NCBI GenBank assembly: GCA_028701165.1
Contig: JAQVRG010000015.1
Span: 1-13,216, forward strand
Origin: Eubacteriales bacterium
GTDB lineage: Bacteria; Bacillota; Clostridia; Christensenellales; CAG-138
DNA length: 13,216 bases
Direction: 5' to 3'
The notes beneath the pieces are model-generated. The model made no database searches, was not told the origin of the DNA, and saw only the letters and a list, made by a program, of their open reading frames with translations. Of this stretch, positions 6,975 through 13,216 are shown piece by piece (the first letter of the stretch is position 1; each line of letters opens with the position of its first letter). The position numbers and the translations under genes were made by a program.

Positions 6975-8915
6975 ATGCGTATGTGGGAGAAACAGGAAAA
7001 TGTATCCTTTTCCGCGCGCACGCGCATTCTAATTGTTTTAGAATGCGTTGTATGCGTATGCTGCCTCGCGTATTTGGTGTTGAGCAGCGTATTCTCGTCC
7101 ATCAAGCATGTTTGGGCGGTCATGCTTTGCGGCTGCGCTTTTTTGGCCTGTATGGGGCTTTTGATCTATCAGATTCAGCAGGCGAAGCTGAACCGCAGCA
7201 ATTTTGAGCGCGACTGTCTGCTCACGGCAATGGAAAACGCATATCCCACGGCCATCCTGTTCAATCTTACAAAAAACACCTATCGCTACTTTCCTTCGGC
7301 TGAGTTTGTAACGCGGCCCGTGCCGCGCACTGGCCGCTATACGGATTTGGTGCGCCTTACCAAGCAGGATGTGCATTCGCAGCAGCGAGAGGCTTTTAGC
7401 GATTTCTTTTCCCGGGAATTGCTGATGGAGAGATTTGCGCGCGGAGAAACGGCAGCATCCATCGAGTGCCGGCAGATCGGCAGAGACAACCTGTATCATT
7501 GGTTGATCGCCTATGTTTACAGGGTGGATGCGCCGTACACGACGGACGTACAGGCGATCTGCCTTGCCCGCAACAACGACGAGGCGCGGGCGGACGCCGA
7601 GAAGCTGCGGCTTGTGCTTGCGGATAAGGACAGGGAGCTTACCGACGTTTACAGCGCGCTTACCAACGGCATTGTGAAGGTGGCAAAGCAAAAAGATTAT
7701 CCCGTTGTGTTTGCAAATCCGGCATTCTATACGATGATAGGCTATACCAAAGAGCAGTTTGAAGAAGAATGTTATGGCTATCTTAGCTATATCGTTTTTT
7801 CACCGGACGGCAGAGATGGCGGCAAAGGCTTTGAAGAGCTCTCCCCGGGCATGTATACCTCGGGACGCTATCGCATCGTGCGGCGTGACGGCAGCCTGCT
7901 TTGGGTACGCTATGAAGCGACCATCAACGTTTTGGAAGAAAACGTGTATTACGTCATCTTTACGGACATTTCAGCGGCGGTTCGAAACGAACAGATGCTG
8001 TTGGAGCAGCAGTATTACAGGGATCTTGCGGACGCGCACATATCGGGCTGCACCGTGATCTATCCGGTTAAGGGAGCGGGTGAACCGTATTATGTGGGCG
8101 GCAATGTGCAATCCCTTTTCGGCTATTCACAGGAGGAATTCAAGACCGTTTGCCGCAATCAATACAAAGGCTTTATCTTTGCCGAGGATTATCTTCTTAC
8201 GCGCAAAAAGCAGATAGAGGAAGTAGAACGGCACGCGGATTCGTTCCAGCTTGAATTCCGCGCGCACCACAAGGACGGCAGAGCCATGTGGGTAATGAAT
8301 CAGGCGTCGCGCGCCACGGGCTACGACGGCGACCCGGTGTATGTCTGTATTTTTATCGACGTTACCGTGCAGCATATGCGCGAGAATGAGGCGCTGTTGA
8401 AGATGGAACGGGACGCGCTTACGGGCGCGCTGATCCGCGCGGCATTTGAATCAGACGTAAGCGCGCTTCTGCGGGAATCGGATTCCGGCAGGCAGCATGC
8501 GCTCATCATGCTGGATATAGACGATTTCAAGCGTATTAACGATAGCCAAGGCCATTGCGCGGGCGACGCCGCGCTCAAGGCTATCGTGGAGGCGCTGCGC
8601 AAGACCCTGCGCAATGACGACGTGATTGGCCGTTTGGGCGGCGATGAGTTTACGGTTCTGATACGGGATATCCCCGATACACAGACGCTCTCAGAGCGGT
8701 GCGCCGCTCTGTGCCGCAGCATCAGCGGGCTTCAGGTCGGCGGCGTCGGCGTTACGGCGAGCATTGGCGCCGTTTGCTTTACAACGGGTGCGGGGTGTCC
8801 GGATTTTCACGCGCTTTACGCCTGCATGGATACCGCCATGTATGAAGCCAAGCGCAACGGCAAAAACCGGTATTGCATCTATTCCGAGGAGATCAACAAT
8901 AACTGGCAGATTTGA
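6975..8915 (+). CDS. Membrane-anchored PAS-GGDEF diguanylate cyclase
   Basis: This 646-residue protein makes c-di-GMP from two GTP. Two hydrophobic helices (about 18-40 and 46-65) joined by a very short loop anchor it in the membrane with the rest in the cytosol. PAS-like folds follow (about 75-205, weak; 223-340 with FANPAFYTMIGY; 350-475), then a short linker and the GGDEF domain (480-640). The domain keeps DALTGALIR, Asp514 and Asn522 in LDIDDFKRIND, the intact GGDEF signature (555-559), and an RNDD I-site (546-549) spaced five residues before it. It should therefore be active and subject to product inhibition. I start at ATG 6975 because AGGAG (6961-6965) lies 9 bases upstream; a longer reading from TTG 6927 would begin inside the hairpin and has no good ribosome binding site. 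ATG 6981 is possible. It has no EAL domain, the opposite activity to the protein two genes upstream. Confidence 0.92.
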   Translation: MRMWEKQENVSFSARTRILIVLECVVCVCCLAYLVLSSVFSSIKHVWAVMLCGCAFLACMGLLIYQIQQAKLNRSNFERDCLLTAMENAYPTAILFNLTKNTYRYFPSAEFVTRPVPRTGRYTDLVRLTKQDVHSQQREAFSDFFSRELLMERFARGETAASIECRQIGRDNLYHWLIAYVYRVDAPYTTDVQAICLARNNDEARADAEKLRLVLADKDRELTDVYSALTNGIVKVAKQKDYPVVFANPAFYTMIGYTKEQFEEECYGYLSYIVFSPDGRDGGKGFEELSPGMYTSGRYRIVRRDGSLLWVRYEATINVLEENVYYVIFTDISAAVRNEQMLLEQQYYRDLADAHISGCTVIYPVKGAGEPYYVGGNVQSLFGYSQEEFKTVCRNQYKGFIFAEDYLLTRKKQIEEVERHADSFQLEFRAHHKDGRAMWVMNQASRATGYDGDPVYVCIFIDVTVQHMRENEALLKMERDALTGALIRAAFESDVSALLRESDSGRQHALIMLDIDDFKRINDSQGHCAGDAALKAIVEALRKTLRNDDVIGRLGGDEFTVLIRDIPDTQTLSERCAALCRSISGLQVGGVGVTASIGAVCFTTGAGCPDFHALYACMDTAMYEAKRNGKNRYCIYSEEINNNWQI

Positions 8916-8973
8916 CGCTGTCGCTGCCTTTACAAAAAATCCATTTCAATTTTACAATTTCCCGGGTGTATTC

Positions 8974-9001
8974 GCAGGAAAATATGGTATACTTAAAGAA
9001 A
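8974..9001 (+). promoter_or_regulatory. hpf promoter region: extended -10 and an overlapping sigma-H-like element
   Basis: TGGTATACT (8985-8993) is an extended -10 element (TG, one base, TATACT) with no good -35. Overlapping it, GCAGGAAAA (8974-8982), 12 bases, then AAAGAAA (8995-9001) matches the sigma-H pattern RNAGGAWWW-N11-12-RNNGAAT at all but the last base. Both would start transcription near 9000-9008 and give a leader of about 60 bases. The Bacillus homologue yvyD is known to use sigma-B and sigma-H, which makes the second reading plausible but not proven. Confidence 0.45.
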
Positions 9002-9064
9002 GATATACATGCACCACTTCATATCTGTGCATTGCATGCAGGGTGCGGAAAGGGGTAAGAAATC

Positions 9065-9601
9065 ATGCGTATTTCCATTACCGGCAAGAACATGGAGGTC
9101 TCCGATTATCTGTCCGATTTGGTGGCGAAAAAGGTCGCCAAGCTGGACAAGTATTTTCCGGAGGACACGGAAGCCATCGTGACGATGGCCGTCGAAAAGA
9201 ACCGCCATATCGTCGAGGTCACAATCCCCTACACGGGCGGCATTATCCGCGGCGAGGAAGCCAGCGGCGACATGTACGCCTCAATCGACAATGTGCTCGC
9301 CAAGCTCGAACGCCAGATCGTGCGGCACCGCACGAAGCTGGAAAAGAACCTGCGTGCGGGCGCCTTTAAGGGCGGCGCGCCCGCGTTTATCCCCGCCGAG
9401 GAGGAGATTGCCGAGGAGGAGGAGTATCGCGTCGTTAAGATCAAGCGTTTCGATATGAAGCCCATGACCGTTGACGAAGCCATGCTGCAAATCGATCTTT
9501 TAGGGCATAACTTCTATGTGTTCACCAACGGCGACACCAATGAGATCAACGTGCTTTATAAGCGCAAGGACGGCAATTTCGGTTTGATCGAACCCGAATA
9601 G
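9065..9601 (+). CDS. hpf: Ribosome hibernation promoting factor, long form
   Basis: This 178-residue protein is the long HPF of Gram-positive bacteria. Its N-terminal ribosome-binding domain (about 1-97, beginning MRISITGKNMEVSDYL) sits in the 30S decoding region. An acidic, low-complexity linker (about 108-119, AEEEIAEEEE) leads to the C-terminal dimerisation domain (121-178), which carries KRFDMKPMTVDEA, GHNFYVF and NVLYKRKDGNFGLIEP. Dimers of that tail join two 70S ribosomes into inactive 100S particles in stationary phase or starvation. The length is normal for the long form. The ATG is preceded by GGAAAGGGG (9047-9055), 9 bases away. The gene stands alone between its own promoter region and a strong terminator, 149 bases after the diguanylate cyclase gene. 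Confidence 0.97.
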   Translation: MRISITGKNMEVSDYLSDLVAKKVAKLDKYFPEDTEAIVTMAVEKNRHIVEVTIPYTGGIIRGEEASGDMYASIDNVLAKLERQIVRHRTKLEKNLRAGAFKGGAPAFIPAEEEIAEEEEYRVVKIKRFDMKPMTVDEAMLQIDLLGHNFYVFTNGDTNEINVLYKRKDGNFGLIEPE

Positions 9602-9628
9602 ACCGTGTTCGCCATTTTTATACCTTTT

Positions 9629-9664
9629 AGGAAGCCCGCCCCTGTACGGCGGGCTTCCTTTTTT
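9629..9664 (+). terminator. Strong intrinsic terminator after hpf
   Basis: GGAAGCCCGCC (9630-9640) pairs perfectly with GGCGGGCTTCC (9648-9658) around a 7-base loop, followed by six T residues (9659-9664). A preceding A (9629) can add a twelfth pair. It ends the hpf transcript 28 bases after the stop codon. Confidence 0.95.
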
Positions 9665-9665
9665 G

Positions 9666-9695
9666 TTGACATCACAGGGGCGAAACGCATATAAT
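9666..9695 (+). promoter_or_regulatory. Consensus sigma-A promoter for pth-mfd
   Basis: Perfect TTGACA (9666-9671) and perfect TATAAT (9690-9695) are separated by 18 bases. Transcription should begin near 9702, giving a leader of about 70 bases. It begins one base after the T-tract of the hpf terminator, so the pth-mfd pair is a separate transcription unit, probably constitutive and strong. Confidence 0.9.
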
Positions 9696-9722
9696 CAGCT
9701 AACAGGATAGAAAAAAGAACCC

Positions 9723-9739
9723 CGTGCCGAAACGGTACG
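9723..9739 (+). other. Small hairpin in the pth leader
   Basis: CGTGCCG (9723-9729) pairs with CGGTACG (9733-9739), including one G-T pair, around an AAA triloop. It lies about 20 bases into the predicted leader and 17 bases before the ribosome binding site. It could stabilise the 5' end of the transcript. There is no T-tract, so it is not a terminator. Confidence 0.35.
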
Positions 9740-9770
9740 AGGGCGTGTTCGTATGGAAAGGACGAAGATC

Positions 9771-10403
9771 ATGTTTGTGATCGTGGGACTGGGAAACCCC
9801 GGAAAAGAATATGAAAAGACGCGTCACAACATGGGCTTTATGACGCTGGACGTGCTTGCCGCGCGCAGCGGTATCCAAATCAGCCGCCACCATTTCCGCG
9901 CCTATTTCGGCGAGGGCTTTTTGGGGACAAAGAAGGTCGTGCTGGCTAAGCCCGATACCTTTATGAACAATTCGGGCTGGGCTGTGCGCGACTTGGTGAA
10001 CTGGTACAAGATAACGCCTGAGGAGCTGATTTTGATCTACGATGACGCGGACATACCCGAGGGCTTCATCCGCGTGCGCGAGGGCGGCAGCGCGGGCACG
10101 CATAACGGCATGCGAAGCGTGATCTATCAGCTTGGCTTCGATGATTTTCCGCGCGTGCGCATCGGTATAGGCAGCGCCCAATACGATATGATCCAGCATG
10201 TTTTGACCATGCCGCAGGGCGAAAGCGCCGTGCTTTTGCAAAAGGCGATCGGAGACGCCGCGGACGCGGTGGAGCTGATCGTGGCAGGTGCGCTGCATGA
10301 AGCGCAGGCGCGATATAATCGCAAGCCGCCCAAGCCGCCCAAGCCGCCTAAGCCGGATACCGATACAAACGAGAATGACGAAACGGCGGAACCGCGCGCA
10401 TGA
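9771..10403 (+). CDS. pth: Peptidyl-tRNA hydrolase
   Basis: This 210-residue cytosolic enzyme cleaves the ester bond of peptidyl-tRNAs that drop off the ribosome, recycling the tRNA. It opens with MFVIVGLGNPGKEYEKTRHN and shows the expected active-site residues: Asn9, catalytic His19, Asp92 in YDDADIP, and Asn112 in AGTHNG, where the usual GG is GT. The catalytic core ends near residue 184. A charged, proline-rich tail of about 26 residues follows (KPP repeats, then a Glu/Asp/Asn-rich end), longer than in most family members. I start at ATG 9771 because AAAGGA (9757-9762) is 8 bases upstream and the family begins here; the in-frame ATG at 9753 would add six residues. The stop overlaps the mfd start as ATGA. 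Bacillus has fin between pth and mfd; it is absent here. Confidence 0.97.
   Translation: MFVIVGLGNPGKEYEKTRHNMGFMTLDVLAARSGIQISRHHFRAYFGEGFLGTKKVVLAKPDTFMNNSGWAVRDLVNWYKITPEELILIYDDADIPEGFIRVREGGSAGTHNGMRSVIYQLGFDDFPRVRIGIGSAQYDMIQHVLTMPQGESAVLLQKAIGDAADAVELIVAGALHEAQARYNRKPPKPPKPPKPDTDTNENDETAEPRA
10323..10349 (+). repeat. Three tandem 9-base units encoding Lys-Pro-Pro in the pth tail
   Basis: AAGCCGCCC occurs twice, then AAGCCGCCT, followed by a partial fourth unit. The in-frame unit adds or removes Lys-Pro-Pro without breaking the gene, so copy number may vary between strains. It lies outside the catalytic core of the hydrolase. Confidence 0.85.
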
Positions 10404-13216
10404 ATCCGATACTGCAATACCTGCAACGCGAAACGGAATATGTGCGGCTGTGCGAGGCGCTCGAAAAAAACGAGGGCCCTTTTAGCGTATTTGGCCTTGC
10501 GGAGGCGCAGCGGACGCATGTGGCGGCTGCGCTCGGACAGGGGAGAACGCTGCTGTATGTAACGGCGAACGAACCTTCGGCCGCGAGAGCGGCCGAGGAT
10601 ATCGCGGCGTTTGGCGTGCCGTCGAGCCATTTTCCCATGCGCGAGGCGCTCAAAACCGACGCGGTAGCATCTTCCGGAAGCATCACGGCGCGGCGCATAC
10701 GCGCTTTGACGACGCTGAAAAGCGAGCCCGTGTGCCTTTGCGTAAGCGTCGGCGCACTTTTGCAAAGGCTGGAAGCGCCGCAGACCCTCCACGATCATAC
10801 CTATCGCTTTCTTACGGGCGACAGCGTTGACCCGCAGAATCTGATCCGTCTGCTCGTGGAAAGCGGATACGAGCGCGTGGAGCTTTGCGAGGGGCGGGGA
10901 CAGGTCGCCCTGCGCGGCGGCTATGTGGACGTGTTCCCCGTGACGGCAAATGATCCCGTCCGCATCGAATTTTTCGGCGACGAGATCGATACCATGCGTA
11001 CCTATGATCCCATAAGCCAGCGCTCCATCGAAAATGTGCAGGAAGCGCTGCTGCCGCCCGCCGGAGAATCGGCGGAACGCCTGACGGACTGCTGCGTGCT
11101 GGACTATCTGCCCGAGGACGCGATTCTTTTCTTAGAGGAGCCGGCGCGCATAGAGGAAAGCGGCAAGGCGGCGCTTGAGGAGAGTGCGGAGCCGATCAAC
11201 TCGCCGCTTCACACCATACGGCGTATGGAAACGCCCCGTACCGTGATGAGCTTTGCGTTGACGCGCTCGTACGGGCTGATCGCGTCAAAGGGTCTGTTCC
11301 GCTTTGAAACGCGTCCGGCTACGCTGTATCAGGGCAACGAGGAACTGCTGCTTTCAGACGTGCGCGATTGGCGTGCACAGGGCTATACCGTGGCGCTTTG
11401 CGCGGGACAGCATGCCAAGCGCTTGCAGGATCGCCTTGCCGACGCGGAGCTGCCGCTGCCCGTGGTGGAGAACCTCACGCGCGCGCTCGTTCCGGGCGAG
11501 AGCATCATATTGGGCGCTTCGTTGATGCGCGGCTTCGTGTATCCGACAAGCAAGCTCGCGGTGTTAAGCGAGCAGGAGCTTTACGGAAGCGTGCGCCGCG
11601 CCAAGGCTTCCGCGCGCAAGCGTCCGCAGCTTGCCTTTTCCGAACTGTCCGTAGGCGATCTGATCGTGCACGAGCTTTACGGCATCGGCCGTTTCGCGGG
11701 CGTGGAAACGCTGACGATGGGAACCGAGAAAACGCCGCGCGATTATCTTCTGCTGCGGTATGCGGCAGGCGACAAGCTCTACATCCCCACCGATCAGTTG
11801 GATCGTGTGCAGAAATACATCGGCGGCGAGGAGGAGGCAAAGCTTAGCAAGCTCGGCAGCGGCGAGTGGCAAAAGACCGTCACCCGTACGCGCGAGAGCG
11901 TAAAGAAGCTCGCCTTCGATCTTGCCAAGCTCTATGGCGAGCGCAATAAGCGCAAGGGATTCAAGTTTTCGCCGGATACCGTGTGGCAGAAACGGCTGGA
12001 GGAAAGCTTTTCGCATGAGGAAACGCCCGATCAGCTTCGGTGTATCGAAGAAATCAAAAGGGACATGGAAAGCGAGCGGGTGATGGATCGCCTGCTTTGC
12101 GGCGACGTGGGATACGGCAAGACCGAAGTGGCGGTGCGCGCTTGCTTCAAAGCCGTGCAGGACTCCAAGCAGGTGGCGATTCTCGTGCCGACCACGATTC
12201 TTGCGCAGCAGCACTACAACACCGTGATGACGCGCTTTGCGGGCTTCCCGGTGGAGGTGGCGATCCTGTCCCGCTTCAATACGCCGGCGGAGGAGAAGCG
12301 CATACTGGAACGCTTGGAGAAGGGGATCATCGATGTGGTGATCGGCACGCATAAGCTTCTAAGTGAAAAGATCAAATATCACGACCTCGGCCTTTTGATC
12401 GTGGATGAGGAGCAGCGTTTCGGCGTAGGGCATAAGGAGCAGATCAAGGAGCTGAAAAAAACGGTGGATGTGCTGACGCTGACGGCGACGCCCATACCCC
12501 GCACCCTGCATATGTCCATGACGGGGATTCGGGATATGTCCTTGATCGAAACGCCGCCTGAGCAGCGCTACCCCGTGCAGACCTATGTGCTGGAATACAA
12601 CGAGGCCGCCGTACGCGAGGCGCTTTTGAAGGAGATCAACCGCGGCGGGCAGGCGTACTTTGTGTATAACCGCGTGCGCGGTATGGAGCTGTTCGCCCAA
12701 AAGCTGCGCGCGCTCGTGCCCGAAGCGCGCATCGCTTTTGCGCACGGGCAGATGCAGGAGCGGCAGCTTGAAAAGACCATGCTGGATTTTATGGAGGGGC
12801 AGTATGACGTGCTGCTTTGCAGCACCATCATAGAAAGCGGCTTGGATATTGCCAACGTGAACACCATCATCGTGTACGACGCGGATCACATGGGGCTATC
12901 GCAGCTCTACCAGCTTCGCGGCCGCGTGGGGCGGGACGTGCGTTTGGGGTACGCGTATCTAACCTTCCGCAGGGACAAGGTGCTTACGGAGATCGCGGAA
13001 AAGCGCCTCAACGCCATACGGGAGTTTACACAGTTTGGCAGCGGTTTTAAGATCGCCATGCGCGATCTGGAGATACGCGGCGCCGGCAATCTGCTGGGGC
13101 CTGAGCAGCACGGGCATATGGCGGCCGTGGGCTATGAGATGTACTGCAAGCTTGTGGATACCGCCGTAAAGGAGGCCCGGGGCGAAAAGCCGCGCCGCGA
13201 GGTGGACGCCGTTATC
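10400..13216 (+). CDS. mfd: Transcription-repair coupling factor, 3' end cut by the window
   Basis: The frame is open from ATG 10400 to the right edge, giving 939 residues of a protein that is usually about 1150-1180; most of the C-terminal autoinhibitory domain is missing. Mfd binds RNA polymerase stalled at DNA damage, pushes it off with ATP-driven translocation, and recruits UvrA. Visible: an N-terminal UvrB-like module (about 1-300) lacking a working Walker A; the CarD-like RNA polymerase interaction domain from about 417 (SVGDLIVHELYGIGRF); and the RecG-like motor with Walker A GDVGYGKT (568-575, Lys574), DEEQ (669-672), TATPIPRT (695-702) and QLYQLRGRVGR (835-845) with Arg842 and Arg845. 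Walker A lies about 60 residues earlier than in E. coli, so the N-terminal half is compact. No good ribosome binding site precedes the ATG; translation probably relies on the ATGA overlap with pth. Confidence 0.97.
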   Translation, partial: MNPILQYLQRETEYVRLCEALEKNEGPFSVFGLAEAQRTHVAAALGQGRTLLYVTANEPSAARAAEDIAAFGVPSSHFPMREALKTDAVASSGSITARRIRALTTLKSEPVCLCVSVGALLQRLEAPQTLHDHTYRFLTGDSVDPQNLIRLLVESGYERVELCEGRGQVALRGGYVDVFPVTANDPVRIEFFGDEIDTMRTYDPISQRSIENVQEALLPPAGESAERLTDCCVLDYLPEDAILFLEEPARIEESGKAALEESAEPINSPLHTIRRMETPRTVMSFALTRSYGLIASKGLFRFETRPATLYQGNEELLLSDVRDWRAQGYTVALCAGQHAKRLQDRLADAELPLPVVENLTRALVPGESIILGASLMRGFVYPTSKLAVLSEQELYGSVRRAKASARKRPQLAFSELSVGDLIVHELYGIGRFAGVETLTMGTEKTPRDYLLLRYAAGDKLYIPTDQLDRVQKYIGGEEEAKLSKLGSGEWQKTVTRTRESVKKLAFDLAKLYGERNKRKGFKFSPDTVWQKRLEESFSHEETPDQLRCIEEIKRDMESERVMDRLLCGDVGYGKTEVAVRACFKAVQDSKQVAILVPTTILAQQHYNTVMTRFAGFPVEVAILSRFNTPAEEKRILERLEKGIIDVVIGTHKLLSEKIKYHDLGLLIVDEEQRFGVGHKEQIKELKKTVDVLTLTATPIPRTLHMSMTGIRDMSLIETPPEQRYPVQTYVLEYNEAAVREALLKEINRGGQAYFVYNRVRGMELFAQKLRALVPEARIAFAHGQMQERQLEKTMLDFMEGQYDVLLCSTIIESGLDIANVNTIIVYDADHMGLSQLYQLRGRVGRDVRLGYAYLTFRRDKVLTEIAEKRLNAIREFTQFGSGFKIAMRDLEIRGAGNLLGPEQHGHMAAVGYEMYCKLVDTAVKEARGEKPRREVDAVI

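Noticed and set aside
9001..9040. AGATAT/ATATCT arms and TGCATGCA palindrome in the hpf leader
   Set aside because: The 6-base arms have a 14-base loop, and the pairing competes with other short repeats. I could not identify a stable or known RNA element.
9753..9770. Upstream ATG for pth adding six residues
   Set aside because: The AAAGGA sequence at 9757-9762 is correctly spaced for ATG 9771, and family members begin directly with the beta strand leading to GLGNPG.
11368..11847. Plus-strand open frames of 70-160 codons within 11304-12354
   Set aside because: They lie in other frames inside mfd, whose own frame is open without a stop from 10400 to the window edge and shows every expected motor motif.

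Overview
The window looks like a stretch of chromosome from a moderately GC-rich member of the Bacillota, most likely class Clostridia. The grounds are a (Re)-citrate-synthase-type metallolyase, the long form of the hibernation factor HPF, the pth-mfd gene pair, strong AGGAGG-type ribosome binding sites, and two AT-rich promoter regions inside otherwise GC-rich coding sequence. The exact genus cannot be read from this sequence. I see no phage, transposon, tRNA, rRNA or CRISPR array.

Layout. (1) Positions 1-519 hold the 3' end of proA (proline synthesis), open at the left edge. (2) Convergent to it and overlapping it by 32 bases is a minus-strand DRE-TIM metallolyase, probably a Re-face citrate synthase and so the entry step of the oxidative TCA branch towards glutamate. 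(3) An AT-rich divergent regulatory region (1868-2103) carries a consensus extended -10 promoter for the synthase, three palindromes, and a good CcpA/LacI-type operator just upstream of the next plus-strand gene. (4) A c-di-GMP block follows: a 1169-residue cytoplasmic PAS/degenerate GGDEF/GAF/GGDEF/EAL protein with an intact phosphodiesterase site, an aspartate-aminotransferase-like enzyme that overlaps it by ATGA, and a membrane-anchored PAS-GGDEF diguanylate cyclase with an intact active site and I-site. (5) hpf has its own promoter region and a strong terminator. (6) A perfect sigma-A promoter starts one base after that terminator's T-tract and drives pth and mfd, which also overlap by ATGA. 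mfd is open at the right edge, with 939 codons present.

How the genes fit together. The left part handles carbon flow into 2-oxoglutarate, glutamate and proline. The middle part pairs a c-di-GMP breakdown protein and a c-di-GMP synthesis protein on either side of an amino-acid transaminase, with a candidate catabolite-control site in front. The right part is housekeeping for ribosome dormancy, peptidyl-tRNA recycling and transcription-coupled repair. The most unusual feature is the translationally coupled EAL protein and aminotransferase, followed by a diguanylate cyclase. It suggests, without proving it, that c-di-GMP turnover is tied to nitrogen or carbon status.
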